A stretch of DNA of 10,450 bases from NCBI RefSeq assembly GCF_027066465.1, contig NZ_JAMONU010000108.1, forward strand, positions 1 to 10,450, written 5' to 3'. This stretch comes from Thermococcus sp. Lineage in GTDB: Archaea; Methanobacteriota_B; Thermococci; Thermococcales; Thermococcaceae. Shown here one piece after another: positions 1 to 6,275 of this stretch (position 1 is its first letter; the number at the start of each line of letters is the position of its first letter). The notes under the pieces were generated by a model. It did not search any database, was not told the DNA's origin, and was given only the letters and a program-made list of their open reading frames with translations. A program made the position numbers and the translations under genes.

Positions 1-107
1 ATTGGAACTGCTTAAAAAATCTTTTTGATATTAAACTCCTTCTGAACTTGCACTCGAACAGTGCACAACTGGCTTTTTGCTATGGGTAAGAAGGGTACTC
101 CTTTCGC

Positions 108-126
108 CAGCCTTTCCCAAAGGCTG
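108..126. repeat. Perfect 8-bp inverted repeat (hairpin) upstream of the first gene
   Basis: CAGCCTTT, a CCC spacer and AAAGGCTG form a perfect 8-bp stem with a 3-nt loop. It lies about 20 bp upstream of the probable TATA box of the following gene, so it would not be part of that gene's mRNA. It could be the 3' end of an upstream transcript or a protein binding site. There is no T-run straight after it, so it is not a classical intrinsic terminator. Confidence 0.5.
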
Positions 127-146
127 TGCAAAGCTTTCTCCGGAAA

Positions 147-155
147 GTTTATTTG
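147..155 (+). promoter_or_regulatory. Probable TATA box of the Ig-like protein gene
   Basis: GTTTATTTG preceded by a purine-rich BRE-like stretch (GGAAA). Its centre is about 26 bp upstream of base 176, which puts transcription start just before the ATG at 179. This favours 179 over the in-frame ATG at 161. Confidence 0.45.
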
Positions 156-178
156 AAAGAATGCAAAGGTACATCTTG

Positions 179-538
179 ATGAAGATAGTTAAGGTTCCCT
201 CAAAGGATAACGTTGGTGTCATCAACGCGGCGGCTCCACCCCAAGTTGAACTTGACATAGATGTCAAGGTTGAGAGGGGTAGGGTTATCCTTCGAATTAC
301 AAACCCAAATGCGACAAAGGTTGAGGTGGACAACGGAGTTGAACTGTACGAACACGCCGGTTTCTGGCGGAGGATTGAGACGGGAATAGTTTTTCTGGAC
401 AGAAGGATAGTTCTGATTCCCGGCGAGACCGTGGAGCAGGTTCTTCCCCTTGAGTTGCCTCCGGGACGTTACAAGCTTGTTAAGGTCGTCTACGTGGACG
501 GGGCCAAGGTTAGGGTCGAGAAGGAGTTCAGGGTTTAG
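179..538 (+). CDS. Small Ig-like (beta-sandwich) domain protein, function unknown
   Basis: A 119-residue protein with alternating hydrophobic strands, no signal peptide and no membrane segment, so probably cytoplasmic. The first half (VELDIDVKVERGRVILRITN) and the end (LIPGETVEQVLPLELPPGRYKLVKVVYVDG) follow the pattern of bacterial Ig-like domains that combine an aromatic/Trp strand, a 'pGe' turn and a closing 'l.pGrYkl.k.v' strand. This is a fold guess from pattern only; the family may be Thermococcales-specific. I chose the ATG at 179 because AAGGT lies 8 nt upstream and the TATA box predicts transcription starting near 176. An ATG at 161 would add six residues. The longer frame back to 77 begins with TTG and runs through the promoter. 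Its last 11 bases overlap the convergent helicase gene. It has no other close neighbour to suggest a role. Confidence 0.7.
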   Translation: MKIVKVPSKDNVGVINAAAPPQVELDIDVKVERGRVILRITNPNATKVEVDNGVELYEHAGFWRRIETGIVFLDRRIVLIPGETVEQVLPLELPPGRYKLVKVVYVDGAKVRVEKEFRV

Positions 539-2450
539 ACCAAAACTGTTTCAGGTAAAGTCTCATCCTCGCTAAATCAACGGGCCTCATAGTTTCCACC
601 ATCCAGTCCGGGAAGTCCTTCTTAACGCTCCTCCACAAAACCCTGTAGTCGAGGATTATTATCGAGCCCTTCTCCTCCGCAGAGCGGTGAACCCTACCCG
701 CTGCCTGAACCAGCTTCCTGTGGGCCGGCAGGTAGTAGCCGTAGTAACGGCCCTTTCCCGGGAACTTCCGCTCGAAGTACCTTATCTGGGCCTGAACGCG
801 CGGAGTGGGTCTCGCGTAGGGAATCCCGACCAGTATGACTCCGTTCATCTCGTCTCCTGAGTAATCCTGCCCCTCGCTGTTTCTCCCGCCCATTACACCG
901 AGCAGAACCGCTCCGTTGCCCTTCGCGTGGGCTTTAAACGAGGCAACCATCGCGTCGTTCTCGGCGGAGCTTGCCCCCTGCCGCTCAATGAATATCGCCT
1001 TCCCCGTTTCCTCAAGTCTGACCTCAAGGTTGGCCGAAAGGAGACCCTGGAGAACCTCGTAGGAGGCCGTAAAGACGCCGACGTTCTTGGGGATTAGCTT
1101 AACCGCCTCGACGATGTAGTCCACCATCTTCCTGTAAACCTGGAGCGAGCGCTCCTCACCGCGCGTCGAGACGTCTTTAGCAACCAGAACCTGGGCGTTC
1201 TCCCTTCTAACTATTCTCGGGAACTTCTTGAGGGTAGCTTTCTCAACCCCCATAACGTCTCTGAAGGCCTCAAGGGGGGTGAGCGTTCCGGAGGTGAAAA
1301 TCGCGCTGTGAACTTCGTGAAGAAACGTCAGTGCCTTTGATGGGTCCAAAGCCACAAGCTCAAGGCTAAGGCCACTCTCCCTGCTGAGCAGAAAGAGGTA
1401 GTCCTCCCTTCCAATGAGCGAGAACCAGAGGAGCAGGAACTCTCCGACGCGGCCTATGTAACTCCTTGGTGGCTTGCCCTTCCCTATCCGGTCTTCCCTT
1501 ATCGCCTCTCCGATTGAGACCATCTCGTTCAGCGTTTTAACGAGCCAGCGTTCGCTTATCCCAAGGGTTCTTATGAGATGAGCAAAGACCAGCTCGGGCT
1601 GAATAGGCGTCTCCTGAACTTCTCTCTCGGCGAGCTTCTCGTTGAAGAGTAGCTCCAAGCCCCTACCGAGTATGCTAAGAAAGTTTGCTATCTCGTTTTC
1701 CCTGTATTCATCGGCCTCTCTTATCGCCCTGTTGATTGTGTGAATGCTCAGCCTGTCGCTCAAAGCGGAAATCGCCTGGTCCGGCAAATTGTGAGCCTCG
1801 TCGAAGACGATTATCAGGTCGGAGTAGTCAATCCCTAGCGAGCTTATCAGGCTCTCCCTTATCGTCGGGCTTACCGCGTAGAGGTAGCTCGCAACTATGA
1901 CGTCCGCCTTTTCGGCTATCCTCTTCGTTAAATCGTAGGGGCACAGCTCCAAGGTTTCGGCGTAGCTCAGGATTTCAGAGGGATGAGCCGGGCCTTCGAG
2001 GAAAAAATTGACCAGCTCGTTGAACTCGGTCTTTTTCTTCTTCTCGTTCTCGTAGAACTCACATTTTCCAAGCTTCTTCAGGTTCTTGCAGACGACCATA
2101 GCGGTGTAGGCATCGCTCGTGTACTGCCTCAGGTAGTTGTGGAGGCACAGCTCCTTCCTGCTCCTAAGCTCAACCCCTGAAACTCTCGCCTTCCTGTTTA
2201 TCGCCTTAAGCTCCTCGATAACGCGGTCCATCTGCCTGTGAGTCCTCGCCAGATAGAGAACCTTGAGGTCGAGTTCCTTCGCGACGGGCAGAACCCCCGC
2301 CAGAATGCTCACCGTCTTACCGAACCCCGTAGGGGCCTCGATTATGGCGTTTTCTCCCCTCTCAACTGTCTTCCTGGCGAGTTCTATGAACTCCCTCTGA
2401 TTGGGTCGAAGGGACTCGTAGGGGAAATACTGGAGGTCAATTTCCTGCAT
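528..2450 (-). CDS. xpd: XPD/Rad3-type Fe-S superfamily 2 DNA helicase
   Basis: A 640-residue ATP-dependent helicase of the XPD/Rad3/DinG group. Archaeal XPD enzymes unwind DNA 5'-to-3' and are linked to DNA repair. Visible motifs in order: Walker A APTGFGKT (39-46); four cysteines spaced as the 4Fe-4S cluster ligands (C102, C121, C130, C170); Walker B DEAH (217-220); SGTL of helicase domain 2 (387-390); motif V GGRNSEGQDYSG (521-532); and motif VI QAAGRVHRS (582-590) with arginine-finger candidates R586 and R589. Length matches archaeal XPD (about 600-650 residues), so it appears intact. Motif V has N and Q where human-type XPD reads GRVSEGID, probably a lineage feature. The ATG at 2450 sits about 25 bp from a TATA box, suggesting a nearly leaderless mRNA. 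It is divergent from a small membrane protein and overlaps the convergent Ig-like gene by 11 bp. Confidence 0.93.
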   Translation of the reverse strand: MQEIDLQYFPYESLRPNQREFIELARKTVERGENAIIEAPTGFGKTVSILAGVLPVAKELDLKVLYLARTHRQMDRVIEELKAINRKARVSGVELRSRKELCLHNYLRQYTSDAYTAMVVCKNLKKLGKCEFYENEKKKKTEFNELVNFFLEGPAHPSEILSYAETLELCPYDLTKRIAEKADVIVASYLYAVSPTIRESLISSLGIDYSDLIIVFDEAHNLPDQAISALSDRLSIHTINRAIREADEYRENEIANFLSILGRGLELLFNEKLAEREVQETPIQPELVFAHLIRTLGISERWLVKTLNEMVSIGEAIREDRIGKGKPPRSYIGRVGEFLLLWFSLIGREDYLFLLSRESGLSLELVALDPSKALTFLHEVHSAIFTSGTLTPLEAFRDVMGVEKATLKKFPRIVRRENAQVLVAKDVSTRGEERSLQVYRKMVDYIVEAVKLIPKNVGVFTASYEVLQGLLSANLEVRLEETGKAIFIERQGASSAENDAMVASFKAHAKGNGAVLLGVMGGRNSEGQDYSGDEMNGVILVGIPYARPTPRVQAQIRYFERKFPGKGRYYGYYLPAHRKLVQAAGRVHRSAEEKGSIIILDYRVLWRSVKKDFPDWMVETMRPVDLARMRLYLKQFWSKP

Positions 2451-2457
2451 GGAAAGA

Positions 2458-2466
2458 GTTTTAACG
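2458..2466 (+). promoter_or_regulatory. Probable TATA box of the small membrane protein gene
   Basis: AGTTTTAAC preceded by a purine-rich GGAAAG. Its centre predicts transcription start near 2488, right at the ATG at 2490, so the mRNA would be almost leaderless. Confidence 0.4.
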
Positions 2467-2471
2467 GCACG

Positions 2472-2480
2472 CTTTTAACC
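2472..2480 (-). promoter_or_regulatory. Probable TATA box of the XPD helicase gene
   Basis: Read on the minus strand, GGTTAAAAG preceded by GGAAA. Its centre is about 25 bp upstream of the ATG at 2450, and no Shine-Dalgarno site is visible, so a leaderless transcript is likely. It lies within 15 bp of the opposing + strand promoter, so the two divergent promoters are essentially interleaved. Confidence 0.45.
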
Positions 2481-2489
2481 TTTCCCGTG

Positions 2490-2756
2490 ATGAAAATGGA
2501 AGAGCGGGAGAGGAAGCTGGTGGAATACGGCGTTGAGGCTTTAATAATAGCGTGGCTCGGATACCTCTTCCTCTACCAGAACTACCTCCTCAGGAACTGG
2601 CACAGGGGTCTACCCCTGCCGAGCAGGTGGCCCTTTGAACTCGGCGGGATTGCCATGGGGGCCGCGTTCTTTGCCTACGAGTACGTGAAGCTCATGAAGA
2701 AAACCGAGGCCTCAGAGAAGTCTAACGATGTACTCCCCAGAGATGCCGAGACCTGA
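2490..2756 (+). CDS. Small two-helix membrane protein, function unknown
   Basis: An 88-residue protein. A charged N-terminus (KMEERERK) is followed by a hydrophobic helix at about residues 15-33 (EALIIAWLGYLFLYQNYLL), a basic/proline-rich loop with three tryptophans or flanking aromatics (RNWHRGLPLPSRWPF), a second helix at about 51-68 (LGGIAMGAAFFAYEYVKL) and a polar charged tail. It is therefore probably an integral membrane protein with both ends in the cytoplasm. The start is ATG 2490, or ATG 2496 two codons later; GTGAT just before 2496 could be a weak ribosome binding site, while the TATA spacing favours 2490. The frame continues upstream without a stop, but that part is antisense to the helicase gene. 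The last 45 bases overlap the convergent gene. No family recognised. Confidence 0.72.
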   Translation: MKMEERERKLVEYGVEALIIAWLGYLFLYQNYLLRNWHRGLPLPSRWPFELGGIAMGAAFFAYEYVKLMKKTEASEKSNDVLPRDAET

Positions 2757-3404
2757 AAAATCGTCTTCGCCAACGTCGAGAAAAGGTTTGTTCACCTCAA
2801 CTATGGCGCTCCCCGAGGAGTCCGTGTGTTCAAAACTTCTCACGATGCCGTCCTTCGCCTCGACCCTAAACTTTCCCCTCCCCTCGCCGACGAGCGTGAA
2901 GCTCCTCCTCCCGAGCGCAAAGCGGAGGTACCTTATGAGGTGGGGAATGTCCCCTTCCCAGAGGTCTCGAACGTAGAACTCGTTCTCACCCATCGGCAGA
3001 ATCTTCCCAACTATTCTGCGGTAGCTCTCCGAGAACCGGCAGACCGCTAGAGCAAAGCCCCTAACGAGGGCCTCGAGCTTTTTCCCCACGAACCGCTCAA
3101 CCAGGTCTGCCGATGCCCTTGAAACCAGCGTGCTTCCGTCAACGCTCGCCGAGAGAATCAGCAGTCCCTTCGGGCCCTTCATCACGTAGGTGGCAGTTGA
3201 CTCAGCAAAGGCCACGTTGAGCCTTCCGGTAAAAGTGAAGCTGAGCAACCGCTTCTTTACCCTGAGCCTGACCTCGTAGGGTTCCTCACCGAAAACCTCG
3301 GCCTCGAAGGGCAAGGAGTGAAAAAGCTCCCTTGGTTTCGATGTAACCCACCTGACGGCCTCCCAGTCAGCCGAGAAAGGCACCTCTGACGTCCTTGATT
3401 CCAT
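2712..3404 (-). CDS. Uncharacterised two-part protein with SRPBCC/CoxG-like N-terminal half
   Basis: A 230-residue soluble protein, not recognised by name. Residues about 8-130 resemble the helix-grip (SRPBCC, CoxG-like) pattern. They start with a short strand and helix with a Leu-Pro (SADWEAVRWV... LFHSLPFEAEVFG), then several amphipathic strands including FTFTGRLNV and a Gly-containing turn (MKGPKGLLILSASV), then a long C-terminal helix (DLVERFVGKKLEALVRGF). The remaining 140-230 is a separate beta-rich part beginning DLWEGDIPHLIRYLRFALG. The fold assignment is an inference from pattern; such domains often bind hydrophobic ligands, but nothing here identifies one. The ATG at 3404 has AAGGGTGT six bases upstream (3411-3418) and a good TATA box, so the start is well supported and the gene has its own promoter rather than depending on the upstream peptidase. 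Its 3' end overlaps the convergent membrane-protein gene by 45 bp. Confidence 0.75.
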   Translation of the reverse strand: MESRTSEVPFSADWEAVRWVTSKPRELFHSLPFEAEVFGEEPYEVRLRVKKRLLSFTFTGRLNVAFAESTATYVMKGPKGLLILSASVDGSTLVSRASADLVERFVGKKLEALVRGFALAVCRFSESYRRIVGKILPMGENEFYVRDLWEGDIPHLIRYLRFALGRRSFTLVGEGRGKFRVEAKDGIVRSFEHTDSSGSAIVEVNKPFLDVGEDDFSGLGISGEYIVRLL

Positions 3405-3449
3405 CGCTGGACACCCTTGAGCAATGCTGAAGAAAAGTTTGAGAAGAGG

Positions 3450-3465
3450 CTTATAAAATTTAAGG
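3450..3465 (-). promoter_or_regulatory. TATA box of the SRPBCC-like gene
   Basis: On the minus strand the sequence reads CCTTAAATTTTATAAG. TTTTATAAG (3458-3450) is a strong archaeal TATA element and predicts transcription start near 3428, leaving a short leader of about 24 nt that contains the ribosome binding site at 3418-3411. Confidence 0.6.
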
Positions 3466-3470
3466 AAGCG

Positions 3471-4517
3471 TCAAAGCTTCAGGTTCGGAATCTCCTCGAT
3501 GACCTTGGTCGTCAGCTTGACAGCGGCATCGACGTCGCGCTCGTCAACAACTTCCGTGTTGGAGTGTATGTATCTTGCTGGAATGCTTATGCCGCCGCTC
3601 GGAACGCCTGCCTTGTTGAGGTGTATGGCTCCTGCGTCGGTTCCTCCGCCGGTGAGGATGTCCCACTGGTAGGGTATCTCGTACTTCTTCGCGAGGTCTT
3701 CCATCCACCTGACAATCGTCGGGTGGCAGATGACGGAGCGGTCCATTATCTTAATCGCAACGCCCTTTCCGAGCTGGCTTATCTGCTTGTGCTCCGGAGT
3801 TCCCGGAACGTCGGCCGCTATGGTGACGTCGAGGGCGAAGCCGTAGTCCGGGTCTATGCCAAACGCCGAAACCTTCGCTCCTCTGAGGCCGACCTCCTCC
3901 TGAACGGTCGCGACGAAGTAAACGTCCGCATCGGTCTCGCTCAGCTGTCTCGCCGCCTCAACGAGGGTGTAAACGGCTATCCTGTCGTCGTGGGCGATGC
4001 TGACGAGCCTGTGCTTTCCGAGCCTCTCCAAGCGACCGTCCCAGGTGATGACGGTGCCTATCCTAACGCCCATCTCCTCGGCCTCTTCCTTGCTCTCGGC
4101 ACCGATGTCGATGAAGACCTGCTCCCAGGTCGGTGCTTTGTTGCGCTCCTCGGGCTTCTGGATGTGCGGCGGAACGCTTCCACCGACACCGTAGATGAAC
4201 TTGTTCTTGTCTATCCAGACCTTGAAGCGCTGGGCTATCAACGTCCTCGGGTCAACGCCGCCGACCGGTGCCACTCTTAAGAACCCGTTCTTCTCGATGT
4301 GGGTCACCATGAGGCCAATCTGGTCCATGTGTCCGGCGAGCATGACCTTCGGCCCCTTTCCTTCCTTGTGCGCTATGACGTTTCCGAGCTTGTCCACCCT
4401 AATCTCGTCGACGTAGGGCTTGAAGGCCTCTATAACGACGTCCCTGACGCCAAGGAATTCGTATCCAGAAACTCCTGGGGCCTCAACAATCTTCTTGAGC
4501 AGTTCGAAGTCCACCAT
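3471..4517 (-). CDS. M42-family tetrahedral (TET) aminopeptidase
   Basis: A 348-residue cytoplasmic, binuclear-metal aminopeptidase. M42 TET enzymes form hollow 12-subunit tetrahedra that trim short peptides, probably downstream of the proteasome. The sequence closely resembles what I remember of Pyrococcus horikoshii TET2: VEAPGVSGYEFLG near the N-terminus, AGHMDQIGLMVTHIEKNGFL, GTVITWDGRLERLGKHR, VQEEVGLRGA, GGGTDAGAIH and ARYIHSNTEVVDERD. By that comparison the metal ligands are H63, D177, E208, D230 and H318, with E207 as catalytic base; all are present. The frame can be extended to a GTG at 4526, but the ATG at 4517 is preferred: it has GGTGGTG just upstream and begins MVDFELL like the known protein. 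Family specificity (TET2 cleaves many neutral residues, TET1 acidic ones) is inferred from the resemblance only. Confidence 0.94.
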   Translation of the reverse strand: MVDFELLKKIVEAPGVSGYEFLGVRDVVIEAFKPYVDEIRVDKLGNVIAHKEGKGPKVMLAGHMDQIGLMVTHIEKNGFLRVAPVGGVDPRTLIAQRFKVWIDKNKFIYGVGGSVPPHIQKPEERNKAPTWEQVFIDIGAESKEEAEEMGVRIGTVITWDGRLERLGKHRLVSIAHDDRIAVYTLVEAARQLSETDADVYFVATVQEEVGLRGAKVSAFGIDPDYGFALDVTIAADVPGTPEHKQISQLGKGVAIKIMDRSVICHPTIVRWMEDLAKKYEIPYQWDILTGGGTDAGAIHLNKAGVPSGGISIPARYIHSNTEVVDERDVDAAVKLTTKVIEEIPNLKL

Positions 4518-4550
4518 CGGCACCACCGTTTAGATAGTCATCGTAATGGG

Positions 4551-4560
4551 CTTTTAAGGG
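4551..4560 (-). promoter_or_regulatory. TATA box of the TET aminopeptidase gene
   Basis: Minus-strand CCCTTAAAAG; its centre predicts transcription start near 4529, just before the GGTGGTG ribosome binding site (4527-4521) and the ATG at 4517. This also argues against the GTG at 4526 as start. Confidence 0.5.
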
Positions 4561-4618
4561 TTTAGGTGTGCAAAGATTCTCCCGACTGAATGCCGGATTT
4601 GGGAAGCCGAGCGACTAA

Positions 4619-4628
4619 GGTTTATAAT
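4619..4628 (+). promoter_or_regulatory. TATA box of the sfsA gene
   Basis: GGTTTATAAT lies about 26 bp upstream of the ATG at 4651, so the mRNA should be leaderless or nearly so. It probably also serves the Toprim and xerA genes downstream. Confidence 0.6.
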
Positions 4629-4650
4629 CTCATTACTCAAAGAGAGGGCC

Positions 4651-5361
4651 ATGAAGGAAGTCCTGCTGAAGCTCGGCGTGGTTCCATGTAAGTTCGTGGA
4701 GAGGCTCAACCGCTTCGTCGCTCTGGTCGAGGTGAACGGCGAAATTAGAAGGGCCCTTCTCACCAACACCGGTCGTTTGGAGGAGTTCATGATTCCGGGA
4801 CGAAAGGTCTTCTGCACGCCCAAGAGCGGGGGAAAGACCGACTTCGTTCTGATAGCCTTCGAGGACTTGAACGGAAAGGGAGCGATAGTGGACACGCGGA
4901 CTCAGGCCAAGGCCTTTGAAAGGGCCGTTGAGCTCGGCCTCGTCCCCTGGCTGAAGGACTGCTCGATAAAGTGGAAGGAAGTTCGCGTTGGGAATTCCCG
5001 CCTCGACTACCTCTTTGAGTGTCCCGGTGGAGAGCTCTACGGCGAGATGAAGAGCGCCGTCCTGAGGGGAGGCGAGAGGGGTGAGTACGCCATGTATCCC
5101 GACTGCCCAACTTTACGCGGCCGGAGGCACGTTAGGGAGCTAATCGAGCTTGTCAAAGCCGGAAAGGACGCGATAATCATCTTCATCGGAGCGATGCCCG
5201 GCGTCGAGAAGTTCCGGCCCTATGAGAAGGGCGACCCGGAACTCGCGAGGCTTTTGAGGGAGGCGAAGAAGGCCGGGGTTAGAATCGAGGCCCTCTCGAT
5301 TTCACTCCTCCCCGACGGAAGGGTAATCCTCGAAAGGCCCTCGCTCAAGGTTGAGGTATGA
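4651..5361 (+). CDS. sfsA: SfsA family protein (sugar fermentation stimulation protein homologue)
   Basis: A 236-residue protein with SfsA-family features from end to end. VERLNRFVALVEVNG is the 'RpNRFla.v...G' N-terminal OB-like part. LLTNTGRLEEFMIPG corresponds to the 'NtGrm.ell.pG' signature. A nuclease-like core has D119 (RLDYLF), E132 and K134 (GEMKS), matching a PD-(D/E)XK arrangement. YPDCPTLRGRRHVREL (149-164) is the family's 'fPDa.t.RG.kHl.eL' block. The C-terminus (DPELARLLREAKKAGVRIEALSI) also fits. The E. coli protein binds DNA and was named for boosting maltose use when overproduced; its biochemical role is not settled. The retained D-ExK residues suggest that a nuclease activity is possible. 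The gene opens a run of three + strand genes: its TGA at 5359-5361 is followed 43 bp later by the Toprim gene. Confidence 0.92.
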   Translation: MKEVLLKLGVVPCKFVERLNRFVALVEVNGEIRRALLTNTGRLEEFMIPGRKVFCTPKSGGKTDFVLIAFEDLNGKGAIVDTRTQAKAFERAVELGLVPWLKDCSIKWKEVRVGNSRLDYLFECPGGELYGEMKSAVLRGGERGEYAMYPDCPTLRGRRHVRELIELVKAGKDAIIIFIGAMPGVEKFRPYEKGDPELARLLREAKKAGVRIEALSISLLPDGRVILERPSLKVEV

Positions 5362-5365
5362 GAAC

Positions 5366-5404
5366 CGTTTTAAACCCGTGAGAAAAGTTAGGTTGGTGGT
5401 GGAG
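5366..5404 (+). promoter_or_regulatory. Possible internal promoter and ribosome binding site of the Toprim gene
   Basis: CGTTTTAAAC (5366-5375) could be a TATA box giving a start near 5397, and GGTGGTGGAG (5395-5404) lies directly before the ATG at 5405. The long GGTGG run is what decides the start codon. Whether the TATA-like element works independently of the sfsA promoter cannot be seen. Confidence 0.35.
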
Positions 5405-6265
5405 ATGGCGATAGTTGACGTCAGGATTCTCGTTGAGGGGGCAAGCGACGTCGAAGTCGTGAGTAAAGCCCTTCAAGGGCTGGCCCTGGGAAGCGAATAC
5501 AACATCACGATTTCCTCGATAATTCCGACGACTAACATAGACATCGCCAAGAGCGCGGCCGCTGGAGCGGACCTTCTCATCATAGCGACCGACGCCGACC
5601 GCGTAGGAAGGGAGCTGGCGGAGAGGCTCTTCAACGAGCTCGGCGAGATGGTCGGGCACATCGAGAGGATGAAGCTTCCGCTCGGCCACGACCTTGAGCA
5701 TGTTGATGTAGAACTCGTTAGGAAAGAGCTCAGAAACGCCCTCGTTAGAGCAGGACTGAAGAGCCTCCAGGTTCTCCCGGAGTATATGGAGCTGAGAAAA
5801 CAGCTTCTAGACATGAAAGGCCGATACGACCAGCTGGCCACTGAATACGAAAACCTCTACAGGGAGCACGAGGAGCTCCAGAAGAAGTACGAGGAGCTGC
5901 ATGCGGAGTACGTTCGCCTCAGGAACGAGAACGAGGGGCTTAAGGGGCTCCTTGACAAGAAGAGCAGGCCGGTCAAGATTGAGGAGGCCTGGACGAACCT
6001 CTTCCCGGCCGAGCCCGTTCCGGATGAGAGAATTTTCGCCATAGCTGTTGAGAAGCTCGGCCTTGCCGGAAAGGTTGTCGTCGGTCAGGGCTACATTTTC
6101 GCGGAGGAAAAGGAGCTTATCGAGGAGCTCATGAAGACCGTCTACCTCAGCCTGGCAATCAAGGAGGGGCTGGAGGAGAAGCCCACACGGCAGGAGGAAG
6201 AAACCCCCGGGAAGGAGGAGCCAGAGGTTATTGATACCGAAGTAGAGCCGGAGGAGATTGAGTAA
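5405..6265 (+). CDS. Toprim-domain protein with central coiled coil
   Basis: A 286-residue protein. The N-terminal part (about 4-90) is a Toprim domain: the glutamate motif is ILVEGASD (E11) and the DxD motif ATDADRVGRE (D63, D65). Toprim domains bind Mg2+ and occur in topoisomerases, primases, OLD nucleases and RNase M5. Residues about 125-185 form a coiled coil (LATEYENLYREHEELQKKYEELHAEY and onwards), followed by a small domain at 190-250 (VKIEEAWTNLF... KVVVGQGYIFAEEKELIEELM) and an acidic Glu/Pro-rich tail (256-286). Catalytic residues look complete, but no named family with known activity is recognised. The frame runs back to a TTG at 5351 overlapping sfsA; the ATG at 5405 with GGTGGTGGAG is much more likely. 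xerA begins 10 bp after its stop, so the two are very probably co-transcribed and may work together on DNA. Confidence 0.85.
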   Translation: MAIVDVRILVEGASDVEVVSKALQGLALGSEYNITISSIIPTTNIDIAKSAAAGADLLIIATDADRVGRELAERLFNELGEMVGHIERMKLPLGHDLEHVDVELVRKELRNALVRAGLKSLQVLPEYMELRKQLLDMKGRYDQLATEYENLYREHEELQKKYEELHAEYVRLRNENEGLKGLLDKKSRPVKIEEAWTNLFPAEPVPDERIFAIAVEKLGLAGKVVVGQGYIFAEEKELIEELMKTVYLSLAIKEGLEEKPTRQEEETPGKEEPEVIDTEVEPEEIE

Positions 6266-6275
6266 GGGCTGAGCA

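Larger units (their letters stand above)
1..160. other. Left-edge region without a confident gene
   Basis: No convincing coding region lies here. In frame 1 a stop codon occurs at bases 13-15, so the first bases could be the tail of a + strand gene; the A/T-rich stretch at 14-36 would then be a terminator. Read on the other strand, GTTTAATAT near 25-36 could instead be a TATA box for a gene leaving the window to the left. The sequence cannot decide between these. The rest holds a perfect hairpin (108-126) and the promoter of the next gene. The long minus-strand reading frame over 31-333 is an antisense shadow of the + gene. Confidence 0.5.

Noticed and set aside
50..67. T-arm-like hairpin (TGCAC stem around TGTTCGA, minus strand) hinting at a tRNA
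   Set aside because: The TTCGA is out of register for a T-loop, and no acceptor stem, D-arm or anticodon arm can be built around it.
2487..2493. GTGATGA resembling a box C of a C/D guide RNA
   Set aside because: No D box (CTGA) follows at a suitable distance; the sequence is the start region of the small membrane protein.
3417..4280. Long open + strand frame opposite the TET aminopeptidase gene
   Set aside because: It is antisense to a gene with complete catalytic motifs, has no ribosome binding site, and shows no recognisable protein features; it is a by-product of GC-rich codon use.
4787..5110. Minus-strand frame opposite sfsA with Ser/Arg-rich translation
   Set aside because: Low-complexity Ser/Arg/Pro composition typical of antisense frames; the + strand sfsA is clearly the real gene.
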